Part shown: positions 37,615 through 45,304 of the stretch, piece by piece
Layout of the letters: every line of letters starts with the position of its first letter
Position numbering within the stretch: position 1 is the first letter of the stretch
DNA from: Leptotrichia buccalis C-1013-b
GTDB taxonomy: Bacteria; Fusobacteriota; Fusobacteriia; Fusobacteriales; Leptotrichiaceae
Reading direction: 5' to 3'
Assembly: GCF_000023905.1 (NCBI RefSeq)
Contig: NC_013192.1
Coordinates: forward strand, 620,001 to 684,000
DNA: 64,000 bases
Position numbers and translations under genes: made by a program
The notes under the pieces: model-generated
What the model was told of the DNA's origin: nothing
Databases searched by the model: none
Seen by the model: the letters and a program-made list of their open reading frames with translations, nothing else

Positions 37615-38955
37615 TTAAAGTTTTAAAAATGTTGTAGCAAATTTAAAGTAAATAACAAGTGTTACAGCATCTGAAATAGTCGTTATTAAAGGAGTTGCCA
37701 TAACAGCTGGATCTGATTTTAAAATTTTTGCACCAAGTGGAAGCAATGCTCCTACTATTTTTGAGATTATTATTGTAAATACAAGAGTTATTGAGACTAT
37801 AAAAGCGATTGTCGGATTTATTTTTTCTAAAGTAATTAGTCTTATAAAGTTCAAGATTGACAAAACTATTGAAACCATTATACCAATTGAAATCTCTTTT
37901 CTAAGTACTTTGAAGGCATCTTTTGGAGAAATTTCTCCTAGTGCTAATGAACGGATTACAACTGTTGACGATTGTGATCCTACATTTCCTCCGCTTGACA
38001 TTAGCATTGGAATAAATGCTGTCAGGATAATTGATTTTGCAAGTACCTTTTCATAGCCTTGTATTATATTTCCTGAAATTGTGTCAGAAATCATAAGAAC
38101 TGCAAGCCATCCAATTCTTTGTCTTGCCATTGTGAAAATATTTGTCTTTAAGTAAGAGTCATCAGTGGGGGAAGTAATCCCTGCCATTTTATGAAAATCT
38201 TCTGTAACTTCCTGATCTACTACATCCATTACGTCATCTATTGTAATGATTCCTAAAATTCTGCCTTCATGATCCACAACTGGCATAACGATAAAATCAT
38301 ACTTTTTGAACAAATCTGCAACAACTTCCTGATCATCATCAGTATGAACACTTATAAAATTTTTGTTCATAATATCTTCAATTGCTATATTATCTTTTTT
38401 TGCAATTAATTCTTTGAGTGAAAGTACTCCCTCAAGTTTTCCATTTTCGCTTGTAACATAGCATGTATATATATTTTCTTTATCTTTTCCTGTTTTTCTC
38501 AATAATTCAATTGCTTCTGAAACAGTCATGTTTTTTTGAAAATCAACGTATTCAGTTGTCATAATGCTTCCTGCTGAATTGTCAGGATATTTTAATAGCT
38601 GATTTATTAGATGCCGATCTTTTTTGTCAGTATTTTTCAATATTTTTTTTACAACATCAAAAGGCATTTCCTCAATAATGTCAACAATATCGTCAAAGTA
38701 CAGCTTATCAAATATTTCACGTGTCTCAATATCAGTTGATGTATGAATAATCATTTCTTGATGTTCTGAATCCAAATAAGGAAACACATCTGCCGCTTTA
38801 TCTTTCTTTAGCAGTCTAAAAATCATTATTACAAGTTCAGGTATTTTGAACTGGTTTAATATATCAGAAATTTCAACTGCATTTAATTCGTTTAACTGTT
38901 TTTTTATTTCAAAATATTTTTTTTCTTTTAAAAGAGTTTCAATTATTTCTTTCAT
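37615..38955 (-). CDS. mgtE: Magnesium transporter MgtE (second of tandem pair)
   Basis: 446 residues. An N-terminal helical domain (about 1-120) with repeated 'ISDILNQF' and 'IIEEMP' segments, two CBS domains (about 125-245; SAGSIMTTEYVDF, then VMPVVDHEGRILGIITIDDVMDV) and five membrane helices after residue 270 (MLMSSGGNVGSQSS). MgtE is a homodimeric Mg2+ channel gated by Mg2+ binding between the N and CBS domains. It lies 10 bases after its paralogue in one operon; AAGGAGG is 6 bases ahead of the ATG. Confidence 0.95.
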   Translation of the reverse strand: MKEIIETLLKEKKYFEIKKQLNELNAVEISDILNQFKIPELVIMIFRLLKKDKAADVFPYLDSEHQEMIIHTSTDIETREIFDKLYFDDIVDIIEEMPFDVVKKILKNTDKKDRHLINQLLKYPDNSAGSIMTTEYVDFQKNMTVSEAIELLRKTGKDKENIYTCYVTSENGKLEGVLSLKELIAKKDNIAIEDIMNKNFISVHTDDDQEVVADLFKKYDFIVMPVVDHEGRILGIITIDDVMDVVDQEVTEDFHKMAGITSPTDDSYLKTNIFTMARQRIGWLAVLMISDTISGNIIQGYEKVLAKSIILTAFIPMLMSSGGNVGSQSSTVVIRSLALGEISPKDAFKVLRKEISIGIMVSIVLSILNFIRLITLEKINPTIAFIVSITLVFTIIISKIVGALLPLGAKILKSDPAVMATPLITTISDAVTLVIYFKFATTFLKL

Positions 38956-38965
38956 TATTCCCTCC

Positions 38966-40312
38966 TTACTTAATCATATTGCTTAAAAATATAGTTGCAA
39001 ACTTAAAATAAATAGAAAGAGTCAAAGCGTCTAAAATTGTAGTTATTAGAGGGCCTGCCATAATTGCGGGATCCATTTTAAACGTTTTTGCAACAACAGG
39101 TAAAAATGCGCCTATTATTTTGGAAATCATAACTACAAAAATGAGGGTAATTGAAACAGTTAAAGCAACATTTAAAGGTGTTTTTGTCAAGGTCATAATT
39201 CTTAGAAAATTAATTGCTGCCAGAACGACGGCTACTATAAACGAAATAAAAAACTCTTTTCTTAATATCCTAAAAGTATCTTTTGCATTAACTTCTCCTA
39301 ATGCTAAAGCACGTATTACAATAGTTGAAGATTGCGCTCCTGCATTTCCTCCAGTATCCATGAGCATTGGGATGAATGAAGATAAGATAACTACTGATTG
39401 CAGCACATCTTCATAGCTTTTTATAATTCTTCCTGTAAAAGTTGCAGAAATCATAAGTATAATAAGCCAGCTAATTCTTTGTCTTGCCATGGTAAAAGCG
39501 CTTGTTTTGAGGTAAGATTCCTCAACTGGTGTAATTCCCGCCATTTTGTGGAAATCTTCTGTCGCTTCTTGTTCTACAACGTCCATTATATCGTCAATCG
39601 TAATTATTCCGAGAAGCCTATTTTCTATATCTGTAACTGGAAGTACAATCAAATTATATTTTTTAATTATTTCAGCAACATTTTCCTGATCATCATTTGT
39701 ATGAACACTTACAAAATTACGATTCATAATATTTCCCACAATTGTATCATCTTCGTTTGTAATTAATTCTTTTAGGGAAATTACTCCTTCCAGTTTTCTG
39801 TCCTCGCTAATTACGTAACAAGTATAGATATTTTCCATATTTTCCACAGTATCCCTAATTTTAGCAATCGCTTGAGATACTTTCATATCCTTTTTCAAAT
39901 CCATATATTCAGTTGTCATAATACTTCCAGCTGAATTGTCAGGATATTTTAACAAAAGATTTATTGTATGTCTATCTTTCGCATCAGTATTTTTCAAAAT
40001 CTTTTTTACTACATTTGATGGCATTTCTTCAATAATATCAACAATATCGTCAAAATAAAGCTCATCAAATATATTTTTTGTTTCCACATCAGTCATAGTG
40101 TTAATAATCATTTCCTGATGCTCTGTATCTAGATATGAAAATACATCCGCTGCCCTATTTTTAGAAAGTAGTCTAAAAATCATTATTAATTCAGAAGATT
40201 CAAACTGATTTAACAGTTCCGAAACTTCAACAGTATTTAAATTGTTCAAATATTTTCTAATTTCAAAATATTTTTTTTCATTTATAAGTTTTTGAATGGT
40301 GTTGTTTTCCAC
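38966..40312 (-). CDS. mgtE: Magnesium transporter MgtE (first of tandem pair)
   Basis: 448 residues from GTG 40312, selected because AAAGGAG lies 6 bases ahead and because this length matches the neighbour (446); the longer frame from 40399 lies in the leader. Domain order is the same as in the neighbour: helical N domain, two CBS domains (SAGSIMTTEYMDL, VLPVTDIENRLLGIITIDDIMDV), five membrane helices (MLMDTGGNAGAQSS). The two proteins are clearly similar throughout, so the pair arose by tandem duplication and may have diverged in ion preference or set point. Confidence 0.95.
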   Translation of the reverse strand: MENNTIQKLINEKKYFEIRKYLNNLNTVEVSELLNQFESSELIMIFRLLSKNRAADVFSYLDTEHQEMIINTMTDVETKNIFDELYFDDIVDIIEEMPSNVVKKILKNTDAKDRHTINLLLKYPDNSAGSIMTTEYMDLKKDMKVSQAIAKIRDTVENMENIYTCYVISEDRKLEGVISLKELITNEDDTIVGNIMNRNFVSVHTNDDQENVAEIIKKYNLIVLPVTDIENRLLGIITIDDIMDVVEQEATEDFHKMAGITPVEESYLKTSAFTMARQRISWLIILMISATFTGRIIKSYEDVLQSVVILSSFIPMLMDTGGNAGAQSSTIVIRALALGEVNAKDTFRILRKEFFISFIVAVVLAAINFLRIMTLTKTPLNVALTVSITLIFVVMISKIIGAFLPVVAKTFKMDPAIMAGPLITTILDALTLSIYFKFATIFLSNMIK

Positions 40313-40391
40313 TGTTATCTCCTTTCTTTTATACTTTTTTATTTTATGCAATTTCAAAATAAGAAGAATAACAGTAACGAAGATATTCCCC

Positions 40392-40457
40392 TCATCCATT
40401 GCATATATTTGTACAATCCAATTTTTTTAGTTTCTGACTCGGGACTTCCTCGTTCAA
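40392..40457 (-). CDS. Possible 21-residue leader peptide of mgtE
   Basis: On the minus strand GGAGG (plus 40466-40470) is followed 8 bases later by TTG 40457, opening 21 codons (start MNEEVPSQKLKK, end CNG) to TGA at 40394-40392. An ATG nearer to the site gives only two codons (ATGTTTTGA). It ends 79 bases before the mgtE GTG, inside a structured leader, so it could couple translation to mgtE expression as leader peptides do for other Mg2+ transporter genes. Conservation is untested. Confidence 0.3.
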   Translation of the reverse strand: MNEEVPSQKLKKLDCTNICNG

Positions 40458-40582
40458 AACATTCACCTCCATAAAATACAAAATTAGCATAAATTTAAAA
40501 TTTTAGTTCAAAGCCAAAGATACCTGACTAAAAAACAATTTTATGCCTATAAAATTTTATCAAACAAAGCAGTTATTGTCAA
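40458..40582 (-). promoter_or_regulatory. mgtE promoter and structured 5' leader
   Basis: On the minus strand TTGACA (plus 40577-40582), 17 bases, TAAAAT (plus 40554-40559), giving a leader of about 235 nt before the GTG. The leader opens with a large hairpin, GCATAAA pairing with TTTATGC and TTTAGT with ACTAAA. I looked for the M-box Mg2+ riboswitch consensus and did not find it. The structure suggests another kind of Mg2+-dependent leader. Confidence 0.5.
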
Positions 40583-40698
40583 TAAATTTCTTAGAATAGA
40601 CTTTTTAAGTTTTTATGAAAATTTTTGAAAAATACAAAAAGACTTCTCGAAACTAAAATTAAATCTCAATTTCAAAGAAATCTACTGTAAATTTTTTT

Positions 40699-40800
40699 TT
40701 ATGCAACTACATAGATTTTTCCATCAGGATTTCCAGTCCATAGTGGCTGTAATCCTACAAATACGTGATTTTGAAATAAATATGCTTTTGCATTTTTCTA
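40699..40800 (-). pseudogene. Short protein remnant
   Basis: A minus-strand frame ending at 40699 reads KNAKAYLFQNHVFVGLQP then LWTGNPDGKIYVVA before its stop; its composition (Trp, Pro, Gly, Asp) is protein-like, unlike the AT-rich surroundings. It is preceded in frame by a stop and has no start or ribosome binding site, so it looks like the C-terminal end of a decayed gene. Family unknown. Confidence 0.35.
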
Positions 40801-41096
40801 AAAGTATGTATATTTTTTGTCTATCTCGATAGAAAGATTTTTCATACAGTTGTTTCGTTTGAATAGAATTATTTATGAAAATAATTAATAAATGTAATAT
40901 TTAAAAATATTATACTCTAAAAAAATTAAAATTCTAGTTTAAATAAAAAAAATACCAAAATTTCTTTTTATACGATAAAGTGTATAATTTGAATCCTCAT
41001 AAAAATACAGGTAAAATAGGTCATAAAATTTTTGAAAGTATGATAAAAATGTATAATTTTGATGAAATAAATAGATAGACAAGGAACAAATGCCTC

Positions 41097-41324
41097 TTGA
41101 GTACAGATGGATTTCGAGGGTATATTTTTCATGCTGTTGAAAATATAAAATTTCCTCATAAAAATGAAGAATTAACAATGTTTTTGGTAAATAATGCCGG
41201 TATATTGCTGAAAGCTGAAAATATGTTTATTCAAAATGCAGACTGCTTTATTAAGGTTGAATTTGGCTTATTTAAAAGGTGTATTATCGGAAGGACTGAA
41301 AAAGATTTGGGAAGCTATGAATAA
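41097..41324 (+). pseudogene. Hypothetical 75-codon frame, probably a remnant
   Basis: From TTG 41097 to TAA 41324. The protein (STDGFRGYIFHAVENIKF ... GRTEKDLGSYE) looks coding in composition but has no ribosome binding site; the open frame begins abruptly after a stop at 41076. It may be the C-terminal part of a truncated gene. No family recognised. Confidence 0.35.
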
Positions 41325-41404
41325 AAAATAAAATATTAATAACTAGATTTGTGTTTTCTGAAATGATATAATTTAATAACAAAAAGTTGAAGGGAAAATA
41401 AATT

Positions 41405-41902
41405 ATGAATATTAGAAAAGCAAAAATGAACGATTTAGACGAAATAACAGCAATAGAAGCAGAATGTTTTCCAGCAAGTGAAGCTGCAACTAGAGAATCT
41501 TTTGAAGGGAGATTGTTGATTTATCCTAATTATTTCTGGATCCTTGAAGAAGAAGGGAAAGATGGAAATAAAAAAATTGTGAGTTTCGTGAATGGAATGG
41601 TGACAGATAGTCCTAATTTGGAAGATGAAATGTATGAAAATCCTCATTTACATGATGAAAAAGGAAATTGGCAAATGATTTTTGGAGTGAATACGCTGCC
41701 TGAATATAGAAAGAGAGGATATGCTGAAAAATTAATCAATGAGCTTATTTTTGAGGCAAAAAGTAAAGGTAGAAAAGGGGTAGTCTTAACTTGTAAAGAT
41801 AAACTTGTTTCATATTATTCAAAATTTGGTTTTGAAAATGAAGGAGTTTCAGAGTCTGTTCATGGCGGTGCTGTCTGGTATGAAATGAGATTGAGATTTT
41901 AA
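41405..41902 (+). CDS. GNAT-family N-acetyltransferase
   Basis: 165 residues with the GNAT fold. Motif A reads IFGVNTLPEYRKRGYAEKLINELI, with RxxGYA gripping acetyl-CoA, and the C-terminal VSYYSKFGFENEG is the usual motif B. The N-terminal AIEAECFPASEAATRESFEGRL resembles the arylalkylamine (AANAT-like) subgroup. The acceptor substrate is unknown. GAAGGGAAAA precedes the ATG. It stands alone. Confidence 0.88.
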   Translation: MNIRKAKMNDLDEITAIEAECFPASEAATRESFEGRLLIYPNYFWILEEEGKDGNKKIVSFVNGMVTDSPNLEDEMYENPHLHDEKGNWQMIFGVNTLPEYRKRGYAEKLINELIFEAKSKGRKGVVLTCKDKLVSYYSKFGFENEGVSESVHGGAVWYEMRLRF

Positions 41903-42116
41903 ATTTAATTTTTCAAAATTAATACTAAATCCCATTAAAATAACAAATTTATTATAAACTTTTTTAACAAAAGATAAAAAGTTAGTGTTTCCAAATAGTT
42001 AAAATATAATTTTACTGTTATTAAACAAAATAATCTAATACTAAATCTTATTTAGAAAATAGAAATTATGTTAAGTTTTAATTTCTCGCTAAATAAAATT
42101 TAAGTATAAATAATAA

Positions 42117-42155
42117 AAAATGTAACTAACAATCAAGTTAATTACATTTTTTTAT
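42117..42155. terminator. Two-way terminator (acetyltransferase / adhP)
   Basis: Arms AAAATGTAA (42117-42125) and TTACATTTT (42142-42150) with A residues on one side and T residues on the other. Confidence 0.6.
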
Positions 42156-42179
42156 TTATTTAGATGAATTTAAATGAAA

Positions 42180-43223
42180 TTAGTGTTTGTGTCCACAACC
42201 ACAAGAATGTGAGTGCATATCGATTACCATACGCCCTTGAATTGTTCCTTCTTCCATTTCTTTAAAAATTTCAGGAGCTTCGTCGATATTTCTTGTTTGA
42301 ACTACTGGAACAACCAATCCTTCTGCTCCAAATTGGAATGCTTCTCTTAAGTCTTCCCTTGTTCCAACAAGCGATCCGATTACTTCGATACCATCTAATA
42401 CTGTTTTTACGATTGGCAAGTCCATAGTTTCTGATGGAAGTCCAACTGCAACAACTTTTCCAGCGGCTCTTACTGAATCAATACCTTGATTAAATGCAAC
42501 TTTTGATACAGCAGTAACTACAGCAATATGAGCTCCAAGCCCACTTAATTCCTTAATTTTTGCAACAGGATCTTCTTTTGCACCATTTATTATATAGTCA
42601 GCTCCAACTTCTTTAGCAAGTGCTAATTTATCATCGTTTATATCAACAGCGATTACATGAGTATTAAATACTTTTTTAGCATATTGAACTCCCAAGTTTC
42701 CTAATCCTCCAGCACCGTAAATTACTACCCATTGTCCAGGTTGAGGTTTTCCAACTTTTATTGCCTTATAAGTTGTAACTCCTGCACAAGTGATGCTGCT
42801 AGCTTGAGCTGGATCTAATCCTTCTGGAACTTTTACTGCATAATCAGCTGTAACAATACATTGTTCAGCCATTCCTCCGTCAGCAGAATATCCTGCATTT
42901 ATTACATCTCTACACAATATTTCTTGTCCATTGATACAGTATTCGCATCTTCCGCATCCTTCAAAGAACCAAGCAATACTTACTCTATCTCCAGGTTTTA
43001 AAGATGTTACACCATCTGCAACTTCTCTCACAATTCCAATTCCTTCATGTCCCAAAACTCTTCCTGGAACTTTTCCAAAATCTCCATGAGCCACATGTAA
43101 ATCAGTATGGCAAACACCGCAATATTCCACATCAACTAACGCTTCTCCTGCTTTTAGCCCTCTTAATTCTTTTTCTACAACTTCTATTCCAGTTCCTTCT
43201 TGATTAACTACTACTGCTTTCAT
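42180..43223 (-). CDS. adhP: Zinc-dependent alcohol dehydrogenase AdhP
   Basis: 347 residues, medium-chain dehydrogenase family. Catalytic Zn ligands Cys35, His59/Glu60 and Cys146, structural Zn ligands Cys90, Cys93, Cys96 and Cys104, and the NAD-binding GAGGLGNLG are all present. AdhP enzymes interconvert ethanol and acetaldehyde with NAD in fermentation. The C-terminus ends in an unusual His/Cys tail, [11 protein letters not shown], which may bind a metal. AGGAAGG precedes the ATG. Upstream, GTGAA/TTCAT (43267-43271, 43278-43282) is a possible operator. It stands alone. Confidence 0.94.
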   Translation of the reverse strand: MKAVVVNQEGTGIEVVEKELRGLKAGEALVDVEYCGVCHTDLHVAHGDFGKVPGRVLGHEGIGIVREVADGVTSLKPGDRVSIAWFFEGCGRCEYCINGQEILCRDVINAGYSADGGMAEQCIVTADYAVKVPEGLDPAQASSITCAGVTTYKAIKVGKPQPGQWVVIYGAGGLGNLGVQYAKKVFNTHVIAVDINDDKLALAKEVGADYIINGAKEDPVAKIKELSGLGAHIAVVTAVSKVAFNQGIDSVRAAGKVVAVGLPSETMDLPIVKTVLDGIEVIGSLVGTREDLREAFQFGAEGLVVPVVQTRNIDEAPEIFKEMEEGTIQGRMVIDMHSHSCGCGHKH

Positions 43224-43363
43224 TATATTATTTCCTTCCTATAGTTTAATTTATAAATTTAATTATGTGAATAACTGTTCATATAATAATATATACCTCA
43301 TAAATTTAAAAAAGTCAAATATTTTTTAATAATTTTTTATAAAAAAGAAAAAATTGATTTTTA

Positions 43364-43500
43364 TTAGGGCGTGTCTGAAAACTATCAAAATAATGAATTT
43401 TTAACAAGTTTTTCCAAAATCAAAAATAATAAATACTGATTTTATCGTGATTTGTAAAATTAAAAATAACATAGATTTTGAGTTTTCAGACACAGCCTAA
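43364..43500 (+). mobile_element. MITE-like element, copy C
   Basis: 137 bp, same orientation as copy A. Left end TTAGGGCGTGTCTGAAAACT, right end inverted TTAGGCTGTGTCTGAAAACTC. It shares the interior of copy A but lacks about 20 bp between TTTGTA and AACATAGATTTTGAG. Confidence 0.8.
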
Positions 43501-43552
43501 TTTACAAGGCATAATTGAATAAAAGATTTAAAGAAAATGAGGAGAAAAGAGA

Positions 43553-43591
43553 ATGAGAAAACTTCCTATTGGTATTGAGGATTTTAAGTAA
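43553..43591 (+). pseudogene. Stub of an AAA-ATPase-like gene
   Basis: GAGGAG, then ATG 43553 and 12 codons reading MRKLPIGIEDFK before a stop. This is the usual opening of the AAA-ATPase-like (PF09820) proteins frequent in fusobacteria (MRKLPIGIQSFEEIR...). The rest of the gene is missing; it begins 53 bases after MITE-like copy C. A remnant, unlikely to be functional. Confidence 0.45.
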
Positions 43592-43660
43592 ATTACTAAA
43601 AGTCAGTTGTAAATAAAAATAAAAAAATTAATCAGTCTTATTTTTATTTGCTATAAAAAA

Positions 43661-43685
43661 AGAGAAACAGATTTTCTATTTCTCT
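43661..43685 (-). terminator. Terminator overlapping the DUF1439-like gene end
   Basis: Arms AGAGAAA (43661-43667) and TTTCTCT (43679-43685); on the minus strand the stem is followed by seven T residues. The 5' arm lies in the last codons of the gene. Confidence 0.7.
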
Positions 43686-44191
43686 CCTAAAACTTTGTTA
43701 TTTTTGATTTTAACACTTTTTATAGAATTAAATTTTTTGTTGCTTCCTAAGTAGAGTAAAGGTTTTTTATATTGCAGTTCGTAGGATATGGTACTTATAA
43801 GAGTAAGAGCGTATTTGTCTGGCTTGGTATCTTTTCCATCTTTTGTTATTAATTTTTTTAAATTAAAATTCCAAAGATAAAGATTTGAATTTTTATATTC
43901 TAATTCACTTTCAAATTTGGCTTTTCCAGTAGTCAGTTCAGAAGTAGCTCTGTCTTTAAATTCATAATCAGCGTCAATTATAAGTTTATCATTTTCAAAG
44001 TAGACTGTCGGGTTGGAAAGTTTCATATCTCCAAGTGTATACATTGATTTTTTGATTGGAAAGTGTGATTTAACAGCAGAAATTATCATTTCTTTTGGAA
44101 TTTCTATTTGATTTTGTGTAAATATATAGGTACTGATGGCAATTATGGAAAGGATGGCTCCTAAAATTATAAAATTAATAGATTTTTTCAT
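43676..44191 (-). CDS. DUF1439-like membrane-anchored protein
   Basis: 171 residues with one N-terminal hydrophobic segment (about 5-25, no lipobox Cys) and a mature domain starting IEIPKEMIISAVKSHFPIKK, then PTVYFENDKLIIDADYEF and a Lys-rich end. The pattern (IPK..I...V...FPI.K, followed by beta strands describing a curved sheet) is that of DUF1439/YceB-like proteins, thought to bind lipid. A paralogue lies at 56409-56933. Role unknown. GGAGG precedes the ATG. Confidence 0.7.
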   Translation of the reverse strand: MKKSINFIILGAILSIIAISTYIFTQNQIEIPKEMIISAVKSHFPIKKSMYTLGDMKLSNPTVYFENDKLIIDADYEFKDRATSELTTGKAKFESELEYKNSNLYLWNFNLKKLITKDGKDTKPDKYALTLISTISYELQYKKPLLYLGSNKKFNSIKSVKIKNNKVLGEK

Positions 44192-44344
44192 ATTATTTCC
44201 TCCAAATTCAAATTAAAATAATATTATCATACAAGGCTTTTAAAGTACTTAGAATAGGTATTTAAACAATAGATGAAAAAATAAAGCAGTAAAATAATTG
44301 TTACTAAAATATTTCAAAAATAATTTATGTAAATGAAAAATTTA

Positions 44345-44353
44345 TGGTATAAT
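44345..44353 (+). promoter_or_regulatory. Extended -10 promoter of rapZ-uvrC
   Basis: TGGTATAAT, an extended -10 element 54 bases ahead of the rapZ ATG; -35 not clear. Confidence 0.5.
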
Positions 44354-44407
44354 TAACAAAGAAAAATATAAAAAAAATGGGATAATAATAAAACGAGAGG
44401 GAGTAAG

Positions 44408-45295
44408 ATGACAATGGAAGATGAAGGAGAAAAAAAAGAACTTGTTATAATAACAGGAATGAGCGGTGCAGGAAAATCGGAAACAATGAATTTTTTTGAG
44501 GACAGGGAATATTTCTGTATTGACAATTTTCCGATAAGTTTGTTTCAGTATCTGAATGAAATATTTTTGAGCAACAAAAAAAGAAATAAAGTTGCGGTTG
44601 CAATAGATATAAGAAATCAGGAATTTATAGAGCAGTTTTTAAAACAGCTTGAGTTTCTAGACAAAAATGAAATAGACTACGAAATTATATATCTGGATGC
44701 AAGAACAAATGTACTGCTTAGCAGATACGAACTTTCCAGAAGAAAACACCCTTTAAATTTATATGATACACTTCTTGAAAATATAGAGGCTGAAAGGAAA
44801 ATAATCAAGGACTTTATGCTAAAGGCGGATTTGGTTATAGACACGACTAAAACGTCTGTAAAGGAACTTCAGAAAATACTGGAAAAGGAATATTCAGGGA
44901 AAAAAGCAAAATTAAGTGTAAATCTCACTTCTTTTGGATTTAAGAATGGAATACCGCTGGATTTGCATTTGATGTTTGACTTGAGATTTTTGCCAAATCC
45001 TTATTATGTCGAAGATTTAAAGCGTAAAACTGGGAATCATAAAGATGTACAGGATTATGTAATGGGACTTCCAGAAAGTCAGGAATTTTATAAAATGCTT
45101 CTTGATATGCTTGAATATCTGATACCGAAGTATGAAAAGGATGGGAAGTCGCATTTGCGTATAGGAATAGGATGTTCAGGAGGGCAGCATAGATCTGCAA
45201 CTTTTGTAAATATGCTATGTAAAGATTTGTCTGAGAGGCTGGAATATAAGATAACAAAATTCCATAGGGAAATAGGTGGTAAAACGGAGGTATAA
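44408..45295 (+). CDS. rapZ: RNase adapter / nucleotide-binding protein RapZ
   Basis: 295 residues. The Walker A motif GMSGAGKS (17-24), CIDNFP, the Walker B-like YLDA and the C-terminal GIGCSGGQHRSATFV are all characteristic. In enterobacteria RapZ senses glucosamine-6-phosphate and guides a small RNA to RNase E; in other phyla it is an uncharacterised nucleotide-binding protein (YvcJ), so the exact role here is open. uvrC starts 9 bases after it, so the two form an operon. Confidence 0.94.
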   Translation: MTMEDEGEKKELVIITGMSGAGKSETMNFFEDREYFCIDNFPISLFQYLNEIFLSNKKRNKVAVAIDIRNQEFIEQFLKQLEFLDKNEIDYEIIYLDARTNVLLSRYELSRRKHPLNLYDTLLENIEAERKIIKDFMLKADLVIDTTKTSVKELQKILEKEYSGKKAKLSVNLTSFGFKNGIPLDLHLMFDLRFLPNPYYVEDLKRKTGNHKDVQDYVMGLPESQEFYKMLLDMLEYLIPKYEKDGKSHLRIGIGCSGGQHRSATFVNMLCKDLSERLEYKITKFHREIGGKTEV

Positions 45296-45304
45296 AAAGG
45301 CGAA

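Larger units (their letters stand above)
40583..41404. other. Gene-poor stretch with degraded coding remnants
   Basis: No intact gene is convincing here. It holds a minus-strand remnant (40699-40800) and a plus-strand 75-codon frame (41097-41324), each described separately, and AT-rich filler. An extended -10, TGATATAAT (41364-41372), serves the acetyltransferase gene that follows. Confidence 0.5.
43224..43675. other. Intergenic region with MITE-like copy C and a gene stub
   Basis: Holds the adhP upstream region (to about 43300), the MITE-like copy C (43364-43500), a 12-codon stub of an AAA-ATPase-like gene (43553-43591) and the terminator of the DUF1439-like gene. Nothing else is seen. Confidence 0.6.

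Noticed and set aside
40313-40399. N-terminal extension of the first mgtE from ATG 40399
   Set aside because: The neighbour paralogue matches the GTG 40312 start, AAAGGAG lies just ahead of it, and the extension is within the leader RNA.
40292-40474. 60-codon plus-strand frame over the mgtE leader
   Set aside because: It has no ribosome binding site and runs antisense to the mgtE leader with its promoter and hairpin.
40313-40582. M-box Mg2+ riboswitch
   Set aside because: Position fits, but I could not find the conserved M-box core sequences on the minus strand.
40939-41178. Minus-strand frames of 63 and 79 codons
   Set aside because: Translations are Phe/Tyr/Ile-rich products of AT-rich DNA, without ribosome binding site, and overlap a more protein-like plus-strand frame.
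43260-43290. Rex-type operator upstream of adhP
   Set aside because: GTGAA and TTCAT arms are present but separated by 6 bases rather than the 4 of the Rex consensus; kept only as a weak operator remark.
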